Source: CAWGJC01 sp965276665 (GTDB lineage: Bacteria > Pseudomonadota > Alphaproteobacteria > Acetobacterales > Acetobacteraceae). From it: a stretch of 64,000 nt of DNA. Shown here piece after piece: positions 53,975-62,309 of the stretch (within the stretch, counting starts at the first letter, position 1; every line of letters begins with the position of its first letter). A program made the translations under genes and the position numbers. Location of the stretch: positions 1,240,001 to 1,304,000 of the forward strand of contig OZ255620.1 of the NCBI GenBank assembly GCA_965276665.1, in the 5' to 3' direction. Under the pieces are notes generated by a model that was given only the letters and a program-made list of their open reading frames with translations, was not told the origin of the DNA and ran no database searches.

Positions 53975-54691
53975 TTAGATCGGCGCCGGACCGGCCGCGC
54001 CGTTCACGCCATGATTGTAGTGATTGAGGCCCCAGATCGCCGCCTGCGTGCGGTTCGCGGCGCGCACCTTCCGTAGCAAACCCTTGACGTGCACCTTCAC
54101 GGTCGCTTCTGAGATCGAGAGCTCGCGCGCGATCACCTTGTTTGACGAACCGCCGATTAGAAAACGCAGGATCTGGTTTTCCCGACCGGACAGCGACACG
54201 CCGTCATGGCGGAAACTACCCGCCGCATGGCTGGTCCCATCGTGATACATCCGGGCCTTGCTTTCCGGCTCGCGTAAGAGGGGCGAGCCCACCGTGGTGA
54301 CGCAGCGGGCCGGCAGGATGCGCTGTCCATGCATGACCAGCTCGATCGCGTTCACCAGCACGCTGGCGGAGATGTCCTTCGACAGAAAAGCATCGATGCC
54401 TGTGGCGACGATCTCGTCGGTCACGTCCTCGGTCAACGTGCGGTGCGCAAGGACGATGACCCTCGCGATCGGGTGAGCGATGCGGGCCTGGCGGAGCATC
54501 TCCACCTCACCTTCCTCGGCCGTCCAGACCAGGACATCGAAAGCCGCATCGGGCGCGGCGATCGCCTCGGTCAGCGATGTGGCGCATCCGGCCACCGAGA
54601 AACCGCCGGCGCGCAGGATCGTTTCCAACGCATCTCTGACAAGGTGGCTCGATTCGACGATAAAGACTTCCCTGCGGTGCACGGCATCCAC
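53975..54691 (-). CDS. LuxR/NarL-family regulator with degenerate receiver domain
   Basis: 238 residues. The N-terminal about 125 residues have a receiver fold (EVFIVESSHLVRDALETILR, VIVLAHRTL, FLSKDI). The acidic pair is replaced (ES), and the phospho-acceptor position in FDVLVWTAEEG is Thr or Trp rather than Asp; only the late Lys remains. The C-terminal LuxR helix-turn-helix is intact (SLSGRENQILRFLIGGSSNK, ISEATVKVHVKGLLRKV). It therefore probably works without phosphorylation, by ligand or protein contact. It lies directly upstream of the PLP/HDO operon on the same strand and is its obvious candidate regulator. Confidence 0.87.
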   Translation of the reverse strand: MDAVHRREVFIVESSHLVRDALETILRAGGFSVAGCATSLTEAIAAPDAAFDVLVWTAEEGEVEMLRQARIAHPIARVIVLAHRTLTEDVTDEIVATGIDAFLSKDISASVLVNAIELVMHGQRILPARCVTTVGSPLLREPESKARMYHDGTSHAAGSFRHDGVSLSGRENQILRFLIGGSSNKVIARELSISEATVKVHVKGLLRKVRAANRTQAAIWGLNHYNHGVNGAAGPAPI

Positions 54692-55087
54692 TCCTGCGTC
54701 TTTGGCAAAAGTCCTGCGCGGGGGCCGATCAATCGGAACTCACGGGAGCAAATCCGCTCATTTCGACTCGGTCCGCGAACTTGCCTCGCGACACGAGTGT
54801 CATAGCAAGAAACGGGGCGGGTTGCAACGAGAATTGACGATCGTTTAACGATGAGAAAACGGCCGCAAGTCGTGGCAAATTCTCGAAATCACGCATTTGT
54901 GCAAACGCTTACGTGGTTGTGGTTACGGAAAAATAACCTTTTTGAATGATTGCGCACGGGTGCCGCGATCCGAGAGCGACAGAAAGCAAGGCGTCTCGAT
55001 AAAGGCAGAAAAGTCTAATACTCCGTTCCATCGCGACGAGATTCGTCGCCCGCGATCCAAGGTCGGGAGGCGGCCGGAACGGAATCG
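54692..55087. promoter_or_regulatory. AT-rich intergenic region upstream of the LuxR-type gene
   Basis: 396 bp with no convincing gene, clearly AT-richer than the rest of the window (54820-55020). It contains TTGACGATCGTTTAACGATGA near 54835 (a small dyad AACGATC/GATCGTT) and A-runs. Likely promoter and operator space for the regulator, or horizontally acquired DNA. Confidence 0.45.
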
Positions 55088-56101
55088 TCAGCTTTGGACG
55101 GCGAAGCGCGCGAGACGCTGCTGCAAATCCTGGGCGAGCGTGGCGACGGATGGGTCGTGCACGATGGTGGCATGGCGCGCGGCCACCGGCACGACGATTG
55201 TCCGCGGGGCGAGCGCATGCCAGATGCGTGCGATCTGCGGGAGGCGGTGCAGCGGCCTAGTGGTCGCTTCGTAGACCAGCACGTCTCCGGGATAGGACGC
55301 GGCTCTATACTGGAAGAGCGCTGTGTAGAGGCGCTCGATGAAGGCGGTCTGCATCGCCTGATAAACCGTGAGGTCCATATAGCCCGCGAGTTGATGGCCG
55401 CGCCCGGACCGGCCCCGCAGGATCGCCCAGCCGGCGCGGGTGAAAGCGGTGAGCTTGTCCGCCGCCCGCCGCACCGCGGCGCGGACGATGCCCTTGCGCC
55501 GGACATCGTCGCGGACGAACCAGTTGCGCACATTGCCCATCAGCTCGAGCAGGTAGCGCGGGTGCCAGACGGGCAGGCCGGCGCCGGTATTCTCGGGCGC
55601 CCAGTCGATCGCCACCAGCAGTCCCACCGTGCGGCCGCGGGCGCGGAGCTGCTGCGCCACTTCGAGCGCGATGATCACGCCGGCCGACCAGCCGCCCAGC
55701 AGAAACACGCCGTCCGGCTGAAATTCGATCAGCGCGTCGGCATAAAAGCCGGCCATGGACGCGACCGAGGTGCCGAAGGCCGGGTCGCGCATCCGGGCGC
55801 GCGGCGCCTGGATGCCGTGCACGCGCGCGCTCGGCGAGAGATGCCGCGCCAGCTCGGCGAAATCGAGGCCGGCGGACCCCGAGACCGAGTGGATGCAGTA
55901 AAAGGCGGGGAGCGTGCTGCCGGGCGCGAATGCGCTCTCGCTCAGCGGGATGACCGGATTGTCGCGGTTGCGCGAAACCCCGGCGAAGAGCGCGCGGAGC
56001 GCTCCCTTATCGGCCTTCGGCGGGGGAGGCAGCGGCGCATCGATCAGCGCGGCGTCCGGACTGGCGAGGGGCGGAAGCGCGAATTTCATCGAAGCGCTCA
56101 T
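55088..56101 (-). CDS. orphan alpha/beta thioesterase-domain protein
   Basis: 337 residues. LPAFYCIHSVSGSAGLDFAE (oxyanion side), the nucleophile elbow FLLGGWSAGVIIALEVAQQL, VAIDWAPEN and a late His in ARHATIVHDPS match type I thioesterase domains of NRPS/PKS lines (EntF C-terminus). An unconserved Pro-rich N-terminus of about 45 residues precedes it. No carrier protein, NRPS or PKS module is in the window. It could release or edit an acyl-thioester product elsewhere, or act in trans on the neighbouring amino-acid cluster (inference). The start at 56101 is uncertain; an ATG 12 bp downstream is equally good. Confidence 0.75.
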   Translation of the reverse strand: MSASMKFALPPLASPDAALIDAPLPPPPKADKGALRALFAGVSRNRDNPVIPLSESAFAPGSTLPAFYCIHSVSGSAGLDFAELARHLSPSARVHGIQAPRARMRDPAFGTSVASMAGFYADALIEFQPDGVFLLGGWSAGVIIALEVAQQLRARGRTVGLLVAIDWAPENTGAGLPVWHPRYLLELMGNVRNWFVRDDVRRKGIVRAAVRRAADKLTAFTRAGWAILRGRSGRGHQLAGYMDLTVYQAMQTAFIERLYTALFQYRAASYPGDVLVYEATTRPLHRLPQIARIWHALAPRTIVVPVAARHATIVHDPSVATLAQDLQQRLARFAVQS

Positions 56102-56318
56102 CCATCCTTCCCCACGCCCGCCAGTGTGACATCATCGTAGCTTTGGGGCCGCGGAGCAGCCATTGGCCTTTGGGGATTGGCGCGGGCGCATTGGAGGTAC
56201 ATCTTTTGAGGGAGGCGGTCCTTGTAACAATACTTGCTTCGTCGCGAATTTCGCGTCATTGACCCGCCAGGAAACTGTGAAACCCGTTCAGTGTGAAACC
56301 CGGGACAGGGAGTGGCGT

Positions 56319-56492
56319 GTGGCGGAGGCGATCGACTCGGCGGTGAACGCTGTCCCAGCAAGGAATGGCACCCCGGCGCGCCGCCCAGCGGTGCCGGCGC
56401 GCCAGAAGCCCGCTTATGGCGTGCTGCTCGCCGTCCTGATGGGCGCCATGTTCTGGACGGTCACTGTGGTGCTGGTCTGGAAACTCACCTAG
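56319..56492 (+). CDS. small single-span membrane protein
   Basis: 57 residues from a GTG at 56319 with AGGGAG just upstream; the open frame reaches back to 56163, but that part has unlike codon use. A polar, Ala/Pro/Arg-rich N-terminal half is followed by one membrane helix at the very C-terminus (YGVLLAVLMGAMFWTVTVVL). Tail-anchored topology. Not recognised. It lies between the thioesterase gene and the export lipoprotein gene and opposes both. Confidence 0.45.
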   Translation: MAEAIDSAVNAVPARNGTPARRPAVPARQKPAYGVLLAVLMGAMFWTVTVVLVWKLT

Positions 56493-56616
56493 GCCGGGCG
56501 GACGCTCGGAAGGGCAAGGACCAGAGGGACAAGGATAGGTCGGGACCGAAAGATAGGCGGCGCGGGCGTTCCCGCGCCTCTCCTGGAGGCGAGATCGATC
56601 CGTCCCCGCGCCCAGG

Positions 56617-57240
56617 TCAGAAGTGCCGCTCGTAGACGTTGACTACGTCCCCGGGGGCGACGAACGAATCCGGCATGATTTTCCCGGTCGTCGCCTTGCC
56701 GCCCACCGTGCGCACATCCTCCGCATAGTCCTCGAATGCGCGATAGGTGAACCCGCCGGCAACCGCCACGGCGGTCAGCATCGTCATGCCGGGCTGATAG
56801 GGATAGCTGCCGGGCCGCGCCACCTCACCGAGCACGAAGATCGGGCGATAGGCCAGAACCTCCACCGAGACGCTCGGATTCTGCAGGAGCTTGCGGCTGG
56901 TCAGCTCGCCGGCGATCCGGCTCTGCAGCCCGGCCGGGGTCAGCCCGGCTGCATGAACCTCGCCGATCAGCGGCACCGCGATATTGCCGGCGTCATCCAC
57001 GCGGAACTGCCCGGTGAGCTGGTCCTCGCCGAAGGTGATGATGCGGATCTGATCGCCGCTCCCGAGCAGATAGCTGGCATTCTGCGTCGGCGGCATGACA
57101 GGCAGGTCGCTGCCCGGGGCGCAGGCGGCGAGCGGCGCGAGCACGCAGGCAAGGAGGGCCGCGCGGCGGATCAGGCTAGCGCGGGTCGTCGGCCTGCCTG
57201 GGTTCGGGAGCATGGGCAGGGGTCTCCTCTCTTGCTTCAT
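56617..57240 (-). CDS. polysaccharide export lipoprotein (Wza/GumB-like)
   Basis: 207 residues. Lipoprotein signal ALLACVLAPLAACAPGSD with the lipobox Cys at about 40. The poly_export domain follows (YLLGSGDQIRIITFGEDQLT, FRVDDAGNIAVPLIGEV), then a SLBB-type domain (YRPIFVLGEVARPGSYPYQPG). It is short, like GumB, rather than Wza. It forms the periplasmic/outer-membrane export channel for exopolysaccharide. It overlaps the barrel-protein gene by 4 bp (ATGA), which fixes the start at 57240. Confidence 0.88.
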   Translation of the reverse strand: MKQERRPLPMLPNPGRPTTRASLIRRAALLACVLAPLAACAPGSDLPVMPPTQNASYLLGSGDQIRIITFGEDQLTGQFRVDDAGNIAVPLIGEVHAAGLTPAGLQSRIAGELTSRKLLQNPSVSVEVLAYRPIFVLGEVARPGSYPYQPGMTMLTAVAVAGGFTYRAFEDYAEDVRTVGGKATTGKIMPDSFVAPGDVVNVYERHF

Positions 57241-58598
57241 GGGTTGAGGTGCAGCTGCAGCAGCGCGACATTGTCGACGTAGTTGAGGCCGATCGGCTGG
57301 AACGGGCCGCCACCCAGGGCCACCGCGTTGGACGAATCGCGACGCGAATAGGTGTAGCTCGCGGTCAGGCGCATCTGCCGGTTGATCAGCCAGGTGGCGC
57401 CGACGCCAAGGGAGAAGGAGTTCTGCGAGCCGCCACCGCTGCCGTATTCATCTTCGTAGAACGAGCCGTTCGCATTGAGGATCACGTTGCGGAGATATTC
57501 GTGATCGACGCGAAGCTTGAGCGCGGTCTCCGTATAGGCGGCCTGGTTGACCGAGGCTGAATCCGTGATGTAGCGCGAGGCCGAGGCGGTGACCGTGGTG
57601 AGCTCGGTCGGCGCATAGATGACGGAGGCTTCGACCACCGGCGCTGAGACCGTGCGGTAGGCGCTGTTGGAAAAAGTCTGGTTCTGGTAGCCGGCGAGCA
57701 GGCGGAGCGAGACCAGCTGGGTGATGTCGTATTCGATGCCGCCGAGCGCCGAGATGCTGTTGAAATTGCGCTTCGGCACGCCGGCCACCGTCTGGGTGTA
57801 ATCCGCATTGTCATCCCGCAGCACGAAGACAACGCCGCGGCGCGGGGAAAAATCGTAGCGCGTCTCGATGCTCGGCGAGACCACCACCCGATCGCGATAG
57901 GCCTGGATATAGGGCTGGCCGTTAGCGACGCCGTTATCGTAATTCTCAGCCGAAACCTCGAGTCCGGGCGAGACGGTCAGTTGCCCGAACGGCATGTCGT
58001 AGCGGCCGCGGACATCGTCGGTCCGGTAGGCGAGCGGATGGTCGAGCGCCGGGGTATCGAGATCGAGCGCGGTCTCGTTGGCGTTCAGGTGGGTGTAGCT
58101 GCCGGTGAAATTGGACCGGCCGATATCGGCGCTGCCGCCGAGCGAGGCAGACCAGTTGGTGTAGGACTGGTTCGATTCGCCCGGATAGCGGAAATCGTCG
58201 ACATTGAGATTGAGCCCGACGCTGTCGCGCGACCAGTTCGAGTTGAGCCGGACGGTGCCGCTGGTCTCGATGGTGGCGCCTCCCTTGCCGATCCCGTTGA
58301 CGTTGTCGTCGTAGCCCACGCCCTCATCGAGCGACGGGCTGAGCAGGAAGCCGCCGAGATGCAGAGGCTGGGCGTCGTACTCGGGATGGGTGCGCGAGGT
58401 CACGGTCACCCCGGGCTCGACGCCAGTGCCGGCGATGCTGGTCGCCAGGTACTCGTCGATCTGCTGCGCATGGGCCGTGCTGCCCAGCGCGAGGATCAGC
58501 GAGGCTCCGACAACGCCAGGCCAGCGGGGAAACGAAAGCGGAATGTGGCTGATCCGAGCGGTGAACGGGCATGAACGTCCATGCACGATACGCAACAT
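57237..58598 (-). CDS. outer-membrane beta-barrel protein of exopolysaccharide locus
   Basis: 453 residues. An N-terminal signal sequence (PGVVGASLILALGSTAHAQ) is followed by a domain of alternating amphipathic strands ending in an aromatic/polar residue (LQLHLNP terminus). DEGVGYDDNVNGIGKGGA and ASYTYSRRDSS resemble the BBP2-type barrels found beside gumB-like genes. Probably a 16- to 18-strand barrel assisting polymer export. It is the first gene of the leftward pair and is divergent from the transglycosylase gene. Confidence 0.78.
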   Translation of the reverse strand: MLRIVHGRSCPFTARISHIPLSFPRWPGVVGASLILALGSTAHAQQIDEYLATSIAGTGVEPGVTVTSRTHPEYDAQPLHLGGFLLSPSLDEGVGYDDNVNGIGKGGATIETSGTVRLNSNWSRDSVGLNLNVDDFRYPGESNQSYTNWSASLGGSADIGRSNFTGSYTHLNANETALDLDTPALDHPLAYRTDDVRGRYDMPFGQLTVSPGLEVSAENYDNGVANGQPYIQAYRDRVVVSPSIETRYDFSPRRGVVFVLRDDNADYTQTVAGVPKRNFNSISALGGIEYDITQLVSLRLLAGYQNQTFSNSAYRTVSAPVVEASVIYAPTELTTVTASASRYITDSASVNQAAYTETALKLRVDHEYLRNVILNANGSFYEDEYGSGGGSQNSFSLGVGATWLINRQMRLTASYTYSRRDSSNAVALGGGPFQPIGLNYVDNVALLQLHLNP

Positions 58599-58794
58599 TC
58601 CGGATAAGTCGAGAGCGCATTCGTAGAAATCGCCCGAAAACCCTCGACAGGAAGGGGCACGCCGTTCGGCGAGGCGCCCGCTTCATGCAAAAGGCGTAAT
58701 CCGTTGAAGCGAATGATCTCGGTTCCGCAAAGGAACATACTGTCTCGCAGATGGCCGCACCCGCTTCGGCCGGACCACCGAAACAGGAAACGGC

Positions 58795-59556
58795 GTGCCT
58801 CTCATCCTCTCATCCCTCGCGCTCCGCCGGGCCCCGGCAGGCGTGCTTCTCGCTCTTCTGCTCCTCGCCGCCGCCGGGACCGCCCGGGCGCAGGCGTGGC
58901 GGCGGCCGAGCGGGGGCCAGCAAAACGGCATCTCCCGGTTGCAGGAAGCGGCCGCGGCGGATCATGCGCGGCTGCTCGCGCTCAGCGGCCCGGGCGCGCT
59001 GCTCGAGCGCCTGCAGGAGAGTGCCTCGAATCAAGGCGGCTCCGGCGCGCTCTCGGCGCCGATCGGCACCGGCCCGTCGGCGTTGTGCGAGAAGGCGATC
59101 GCGGAGAGCGAGCGGACCGAGGGCATCCCCGCCGGGCTGCTGACCGCGATCGCGGTGGCGGAGAGCGGCCGGCCCGATGCGCGGGGCGTGCGCCGGCCCT
59201 GGCCCTGGACGCTCGATATCGACGGGGCGGCGCATTATTATGATGGCCGCCCGGCGGCCGTTGCCGGCTTGCGCGACGCGCTCGCGCATGGGGCGACCGC
59301 GGTGGATGTCGGCTGCATGCAGGTCGATCTGCAGCAGCATCCGGATGCGTTCACCCCGGCCGAAACCGGGTTCGATCCGGCCGTCAACGTCCGCTACGCG
59401 GCCCGCTTCCTGAAGTCGCTCTGGTTCGCCGAGCCACACCGGGATTGGATGGTCGCGGCCGGCTACTATCATTCGCACACCGAGCCGCTCGCCGCTTCCT
59501 ACCGGCGCCTCGTCGCCTGGACCGGTCCGGCCCGGGCCCGGGCCCCGGCCTTCTGA
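58795..59556 (+). CDS. exported lytic transglycosylase (SLT-like)
   Basis: 253 residues from GTG 58795 (CAGGAAA site upstream). Signal peptide AGVLLALLLLAAAGTARAQ. A soluble lytic transglycosylase-like domain (about 95-240) has GIPAGLLTAIAVAESGRPDA carrying the catalytic Glu, DVGCMQVDLQQHPDAF and NVRYAARFLKSLW. It cuts peptidoglycan; in polysaccharide loci such enzymes make room for export machinery. galE follows 5 bp later, so they are co-transcribed. Confidence 0.85.
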   Translation: MPLILSSLALRRAPAGVLLALLLLAAAGTARAQAWRRPSGGQQNGISRLQEAAAADHARLLALSGPGALLERLQESASNQGGSGALSAPIGTGPSALCEKAIAESERTEGIPAGLLTAIAVAESGRPDARGVRRPWPWTLDIDGAAHYYDGRPAAVAGLRDALAHGATAVDVGCMQVDLQQHPDAFTPAETGFDPAVNVRYAARFLKSLWFAEPHRDWMVAAGYYHSHTEPLAASYRRLVAWTGPARARAPAF

Positions 59557-59561
59557 CCGCC

Positions 59562-60569
59562 ATGGGGCGCTACCTGGTCACTGGCGGGGCGGGATTCATC
59601 GGTAGCCATCTGGTGGCAGCCCTGCTCGACCGCGACGACACCGTGGTGGTGCTGGACAATCTGCGCCAGGGGCATGCCGAGGCGGTGCTGGCCGGCGCGC
59701 AGCTGGTGGTCGGCGACCTCGCGGATGCCAGGCTGGTCGATGCGCTGCTCGCGGATGGGCCCTGGGACGCGGTGTTCCATTTCGCGGCGCTCTCCCTGGT
59801 CGGCGAGAGCATGCGCGCCCCGTTCCGCTACCTGACCGAGAACGCCGGTGCCGGAATCGGGCTGATCGAGGCCTGCGTCCGCCATGACGTGCGCCGCTTC
59901 GTGCTCTCCTCCACCGCCAATCTGTTCGGCGAGACCGCGCCCTCCCCGATCGGCGAGAGCGCGCCGGTCTGCCCGCAATCACCCTATGGCGAGAGCAAGG
60001 CGATGCTGGAGCGGGCGCTATTCTGGGCCGACCGCGTCCACGGGCTGCGCAGCGCCTGCCTGCGGTACTTCAATGCGGCCGGCGCGGATCCGGCCGGCCG
60101 GCTCGGCGAGGACCATGCGCCGGAGACGCATCTGATCCCGCTCGCGATCGACAGCGCGCTCGGGCGTCATCCCCCGCTCAGCATTTTCGGCACCGATTAC
60201 CCGACCCCGGACGGCACCTGCATCCGCGACTACGTCCATGTCTCCGATCTCGCCGATGCGCATCTCGGCGTGCTGGACGTTCTGCGCACGCGGAGCCGCA
60301 GCTATAATGTCGGCAACGGGCGCGGCTATTCGGTGCAGCAGGTGATCGCCTGTGTCGGCCGGCTGGTCGGCCGGCCGGTGCCCTGCCTGCGCGGCGCGAG
60401 GCGGCCGGGCGATCCCGCGATGCTGGTCGCCGACGCGACCCTGCTGCGCGATGAGACGGGCTGGAGCCCGCGCTTCTCCACGCTCGAGGACATCATTGGC
60501 AGCGCGCTGCGCTGGCGCTTGCAGCATCCGGACGGCTATGCAGACACGCTCAAGGCGCTGGTCGGGTGA
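59562..60569 (+). CDS. galE: UDP-glucose 4-epimerase
   Basis: 335 residues. YLVTGGAGFIGSHLVAALLD (NAD), VVVLDNLRQG, FHFAALSLVGESM, the catalytic SSTANLFG...YGESKAMLE (YxxxK) and DYVHVSDLADAH are the GalE signature; GDPAMLVAD near the end suits UDP-sugar binding. Interconverts UDP-glucose and UDP-galactose for the neighbouring exopolysaccharide genes. Normal length. Confidence 0.93.
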   Translation: MGRYLVTGGAGFIGSHLVAALLDRDDTVVVLDNLRQGHAEAVLAGAQLVVGDLADARLVDALLADGPWDAVFHFAALSLVGESMRAPFRYLTENAGAGIGLIEACVRHDVRRFVLSSTANLFGETAPSPIGESAPVCPQSPYGESKAMLERALFWADRVHGLRSACLRYFNAAGADPAGRLGEDHAPETHLIPLAIDSALGRHPPLSIFGTDYPTPDGTCIRDYVHVSDLADAHLGVLDVLRTRSRSYNVGNGRGYSVQQVIACVGRLVGRPVPCLRGARRPGDPAMLVADATLLRDETGWSPRFSTLEDIIGSALRWRLQHPDGYADTLKALVG

Positions 60570-60643
60570 TGGCTGCACGCGCCGGCCTGCCGCGACGATT
60601 CCAGCCAGGGCCTGCGCCTCCAGCGAGGGCCTGCGCCCTTGGC

Positions 60644-61210
60644 TCAGCGCGGGCCCCGCACCTTGGCCGGATGGCCGGCGGCAATCATGCCCGCCGGCAC
60701 GTCGGCCAGCACCAGGGAACGCGCGCCGACCACCGCACCCCGCCCGATGGTCACGCCGGGCGCGATGAACACCTGGCTCGCGACCCAAGCCTCGTCCTCC
60801 ACCACCACCGGATGGGCGATGATCGGGAAGCTGGGATCGCGATGATCATGCGTGCCGCCGCAGAGATAGCTGCCCTGGGAGACGACCGCGTTGCGACCGA
60901 TGCGGATCGGGCCGAGCGAGTAGAGCTCCACATTGTCGCCGACCCAGCTGTGATCGCCGATCTCGAGCTTCCAGGGATAGGTGATGCGAACCGAGGGCCG
61001 GACGCGGACATCATGGCCGATCCGCGCCCCGAACAGCCGCAGCACGAAGCGCCGCCAGCCATAGAGCACCTGCGGCGAGGCATGGACCAGCAGGACCTGC
61101 GCGATCCACCAGAGCTGCACCATCGCCGCCGAGCGGCCGCGGAACCCCGGTGGCAGGCGGAAAGTGGCGAGATCCTGCACCGGTCCCCGGTCCATCGGCG
61201 CGTCAGGCAT
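60644..61210 (-). CDS. WcaF-like hexapeptide-repeat acetyltransferase
   Basis: 188 residues from ATG 61210. A hydrophobic N-terminal part (LWWIAQVLLVHASPQVLYGW) is followed by a left-handed beta-helix of hexapeptide repeats (about 80-175). The catalytic His is in GTHDHRDPSFPIIAHPV; the end is IGRGAVVGARSLVLADVPAG and AAGHPAKVRGP. This is the colanic-acid WcaF type, which O-acetylates a sugar of the repeat unit. It is divergent from the glycosyltransferase pair across 25 bp. Confidence 0.85.
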   Translation of the reverse strand: MPDAPMDRGPVQDLATFRLPPGFRGRSAAMVQLWWIAQVLLVHASPQVLYGWRRFVLRLFGARIGHDVRVRPSVRITYPWKLEIGDHSWVGDNVELYSLGPIRIGRNAVVSQGSYLCGGTHDHRDPSFPIIAHPVVVEDEAWVASQVFIAPGVTIGRGAVVGARSLVLADVPAGMIAAGHPAKVRGPR

Positions 61211-61235
61211 GCGCGGCAAGGGGGCTAGGGATCCC

Positions 61236-62309
61236 ATGCGCATTCTGTGGGTCGGCAAGCCGCCGGCGGACGGCCAGGCCGGTGACGAGGTTTTCGACCG
61301 CAAGACGATCGCCGCCCTGCGCGCGCGCGGCCATGCCGTCGATCTCGTGCATCCGACGCGCGCGCAGCGCTCGCAGGAGATCGCCAACCTGCTGCGCGGC
61401 GTGCCGCACTACCGCACTCGCTTCGCGACGGCGGCGAATCGCCGGCTGGTGGAGGCTGCGTGGGCTCAGCATGATATCACCGTCTGCTCCTGGGAGCCGC
61501 TCGATACGCTCGTGCCCCATCTGCATGCGCCCATCATCCTGATCGCGCACAACGTGACAAGTCTCGCTTTGCCGCAGCTCTACCCCGGCAATCGCCTGGT
61601 ACGTCTCGCCGCCCGTCGCGCCGCGCGATGGGAAGCCGGATGCTACACCGCCGCCCGGCTCGCCGCGATCGCCACCCTATCCCGCCGCGACCAGGATCAC
61701 GTCGCCGCCCTGCCCGGAGCGCCCGACGTGCTGCTGACCGTGCCGGGCATGCCGCCGATCATTCCGCTCTCGGCAAGCTCCGGCGTCAGCGGCGAGATCG
61801 TGCTCTCCGGCACCTATGACTGGCGGCCGAAGCGGCGCGACATGGTGCGGTTTGCCGAGGAATACGTGGCCCTCGCCGATCGCCTGCCGGTGCGCGCCGG
61901 CGCGCTGCCGCCGGTGGCCGCGGCGCTGCTCCGCCCGAAACCGGCGCCAGACGCACTGGAATCGGCGGCGGCGATCCGCTTCGGCGTGGTGACCGACCGG
62001 TTCGAGGCAGGGCACAAGCTCAAGACGCTTGCCCATATCGCGCAGAACCAGCTCGTGCTCGCCTTCAGCGACGCCGCGCACGACATCGTGGACATGCCGG
62101 ATCACGCATTCTTCATCCGGCGCCTGCACGCTGCCGCCGATATGGCCGGGCACGTTGCCGAAATCATGGAGATCGCGACCCGAGACCCGGCCGGGCTGCG
62201 GGCGCGGTTTGCGACCTTTCAGCGGCGCTGCGCCGAGCGCTTCACCTGGGGTGCGGTGGCCGACTCACTCGCCGCTGCGGCGGCGCACGCCACGGAACGG
62301 AGGCAATGA
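61236..62309 (+). CDS. GT4-like glycosyltransferase
   Basis: 357 residues. MRILWVGKPPADGQAGDEVF opens a GT-B fold; IILIAHNVTSLALPQLY, TLSRRDQDHVAALPGAPDVL and GTYDWRPKRRDMVRFAEEYV fit the GT4 pattern. The C-terminal half is short and the E-x7-E motif is not obvious, so donor specificity is open. The stop overlaps the next gene by 4 bp (ATGA). Confidence 0.75.
   Translation: MRILWVGKPPADGQAGDEVFDRKTIAALRARGHAVDLVHPTRAQRSQEIANLLRGVPHYRTRFATAANRRLVEAAWAQHDITVCSWEPLDTLVPHLHAPIILIAHNVTSLALPQLYPGNRLVRLAARRAARWEAGCYTAARLAAIATLSRRDQDHVAALPGAPDVLLTVPGMPPIIPLSASSGVSGEIVLSGTYDWRPKRRDMVRFAEEYVALADRLPVRAGALPPVAAALLRPKPAPDALESAAAIRFGVVTDRFEAGHKLKTLAHIAQNQLVLAFSDAAHDIVDMPDHAFFIRRLHAAADMAGHVAEIMEIATRDPAGLRARFATFQRRCAERFTWGAVADSLAAAAAHATERRQ

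Noticed and set aside
53843..54076. 77-codon frame between the operon and the regulator
   Set aside because: Arg-rich product, overlaps the regulator antisense, includes the hairpin at 53934 and has no ribosome site.
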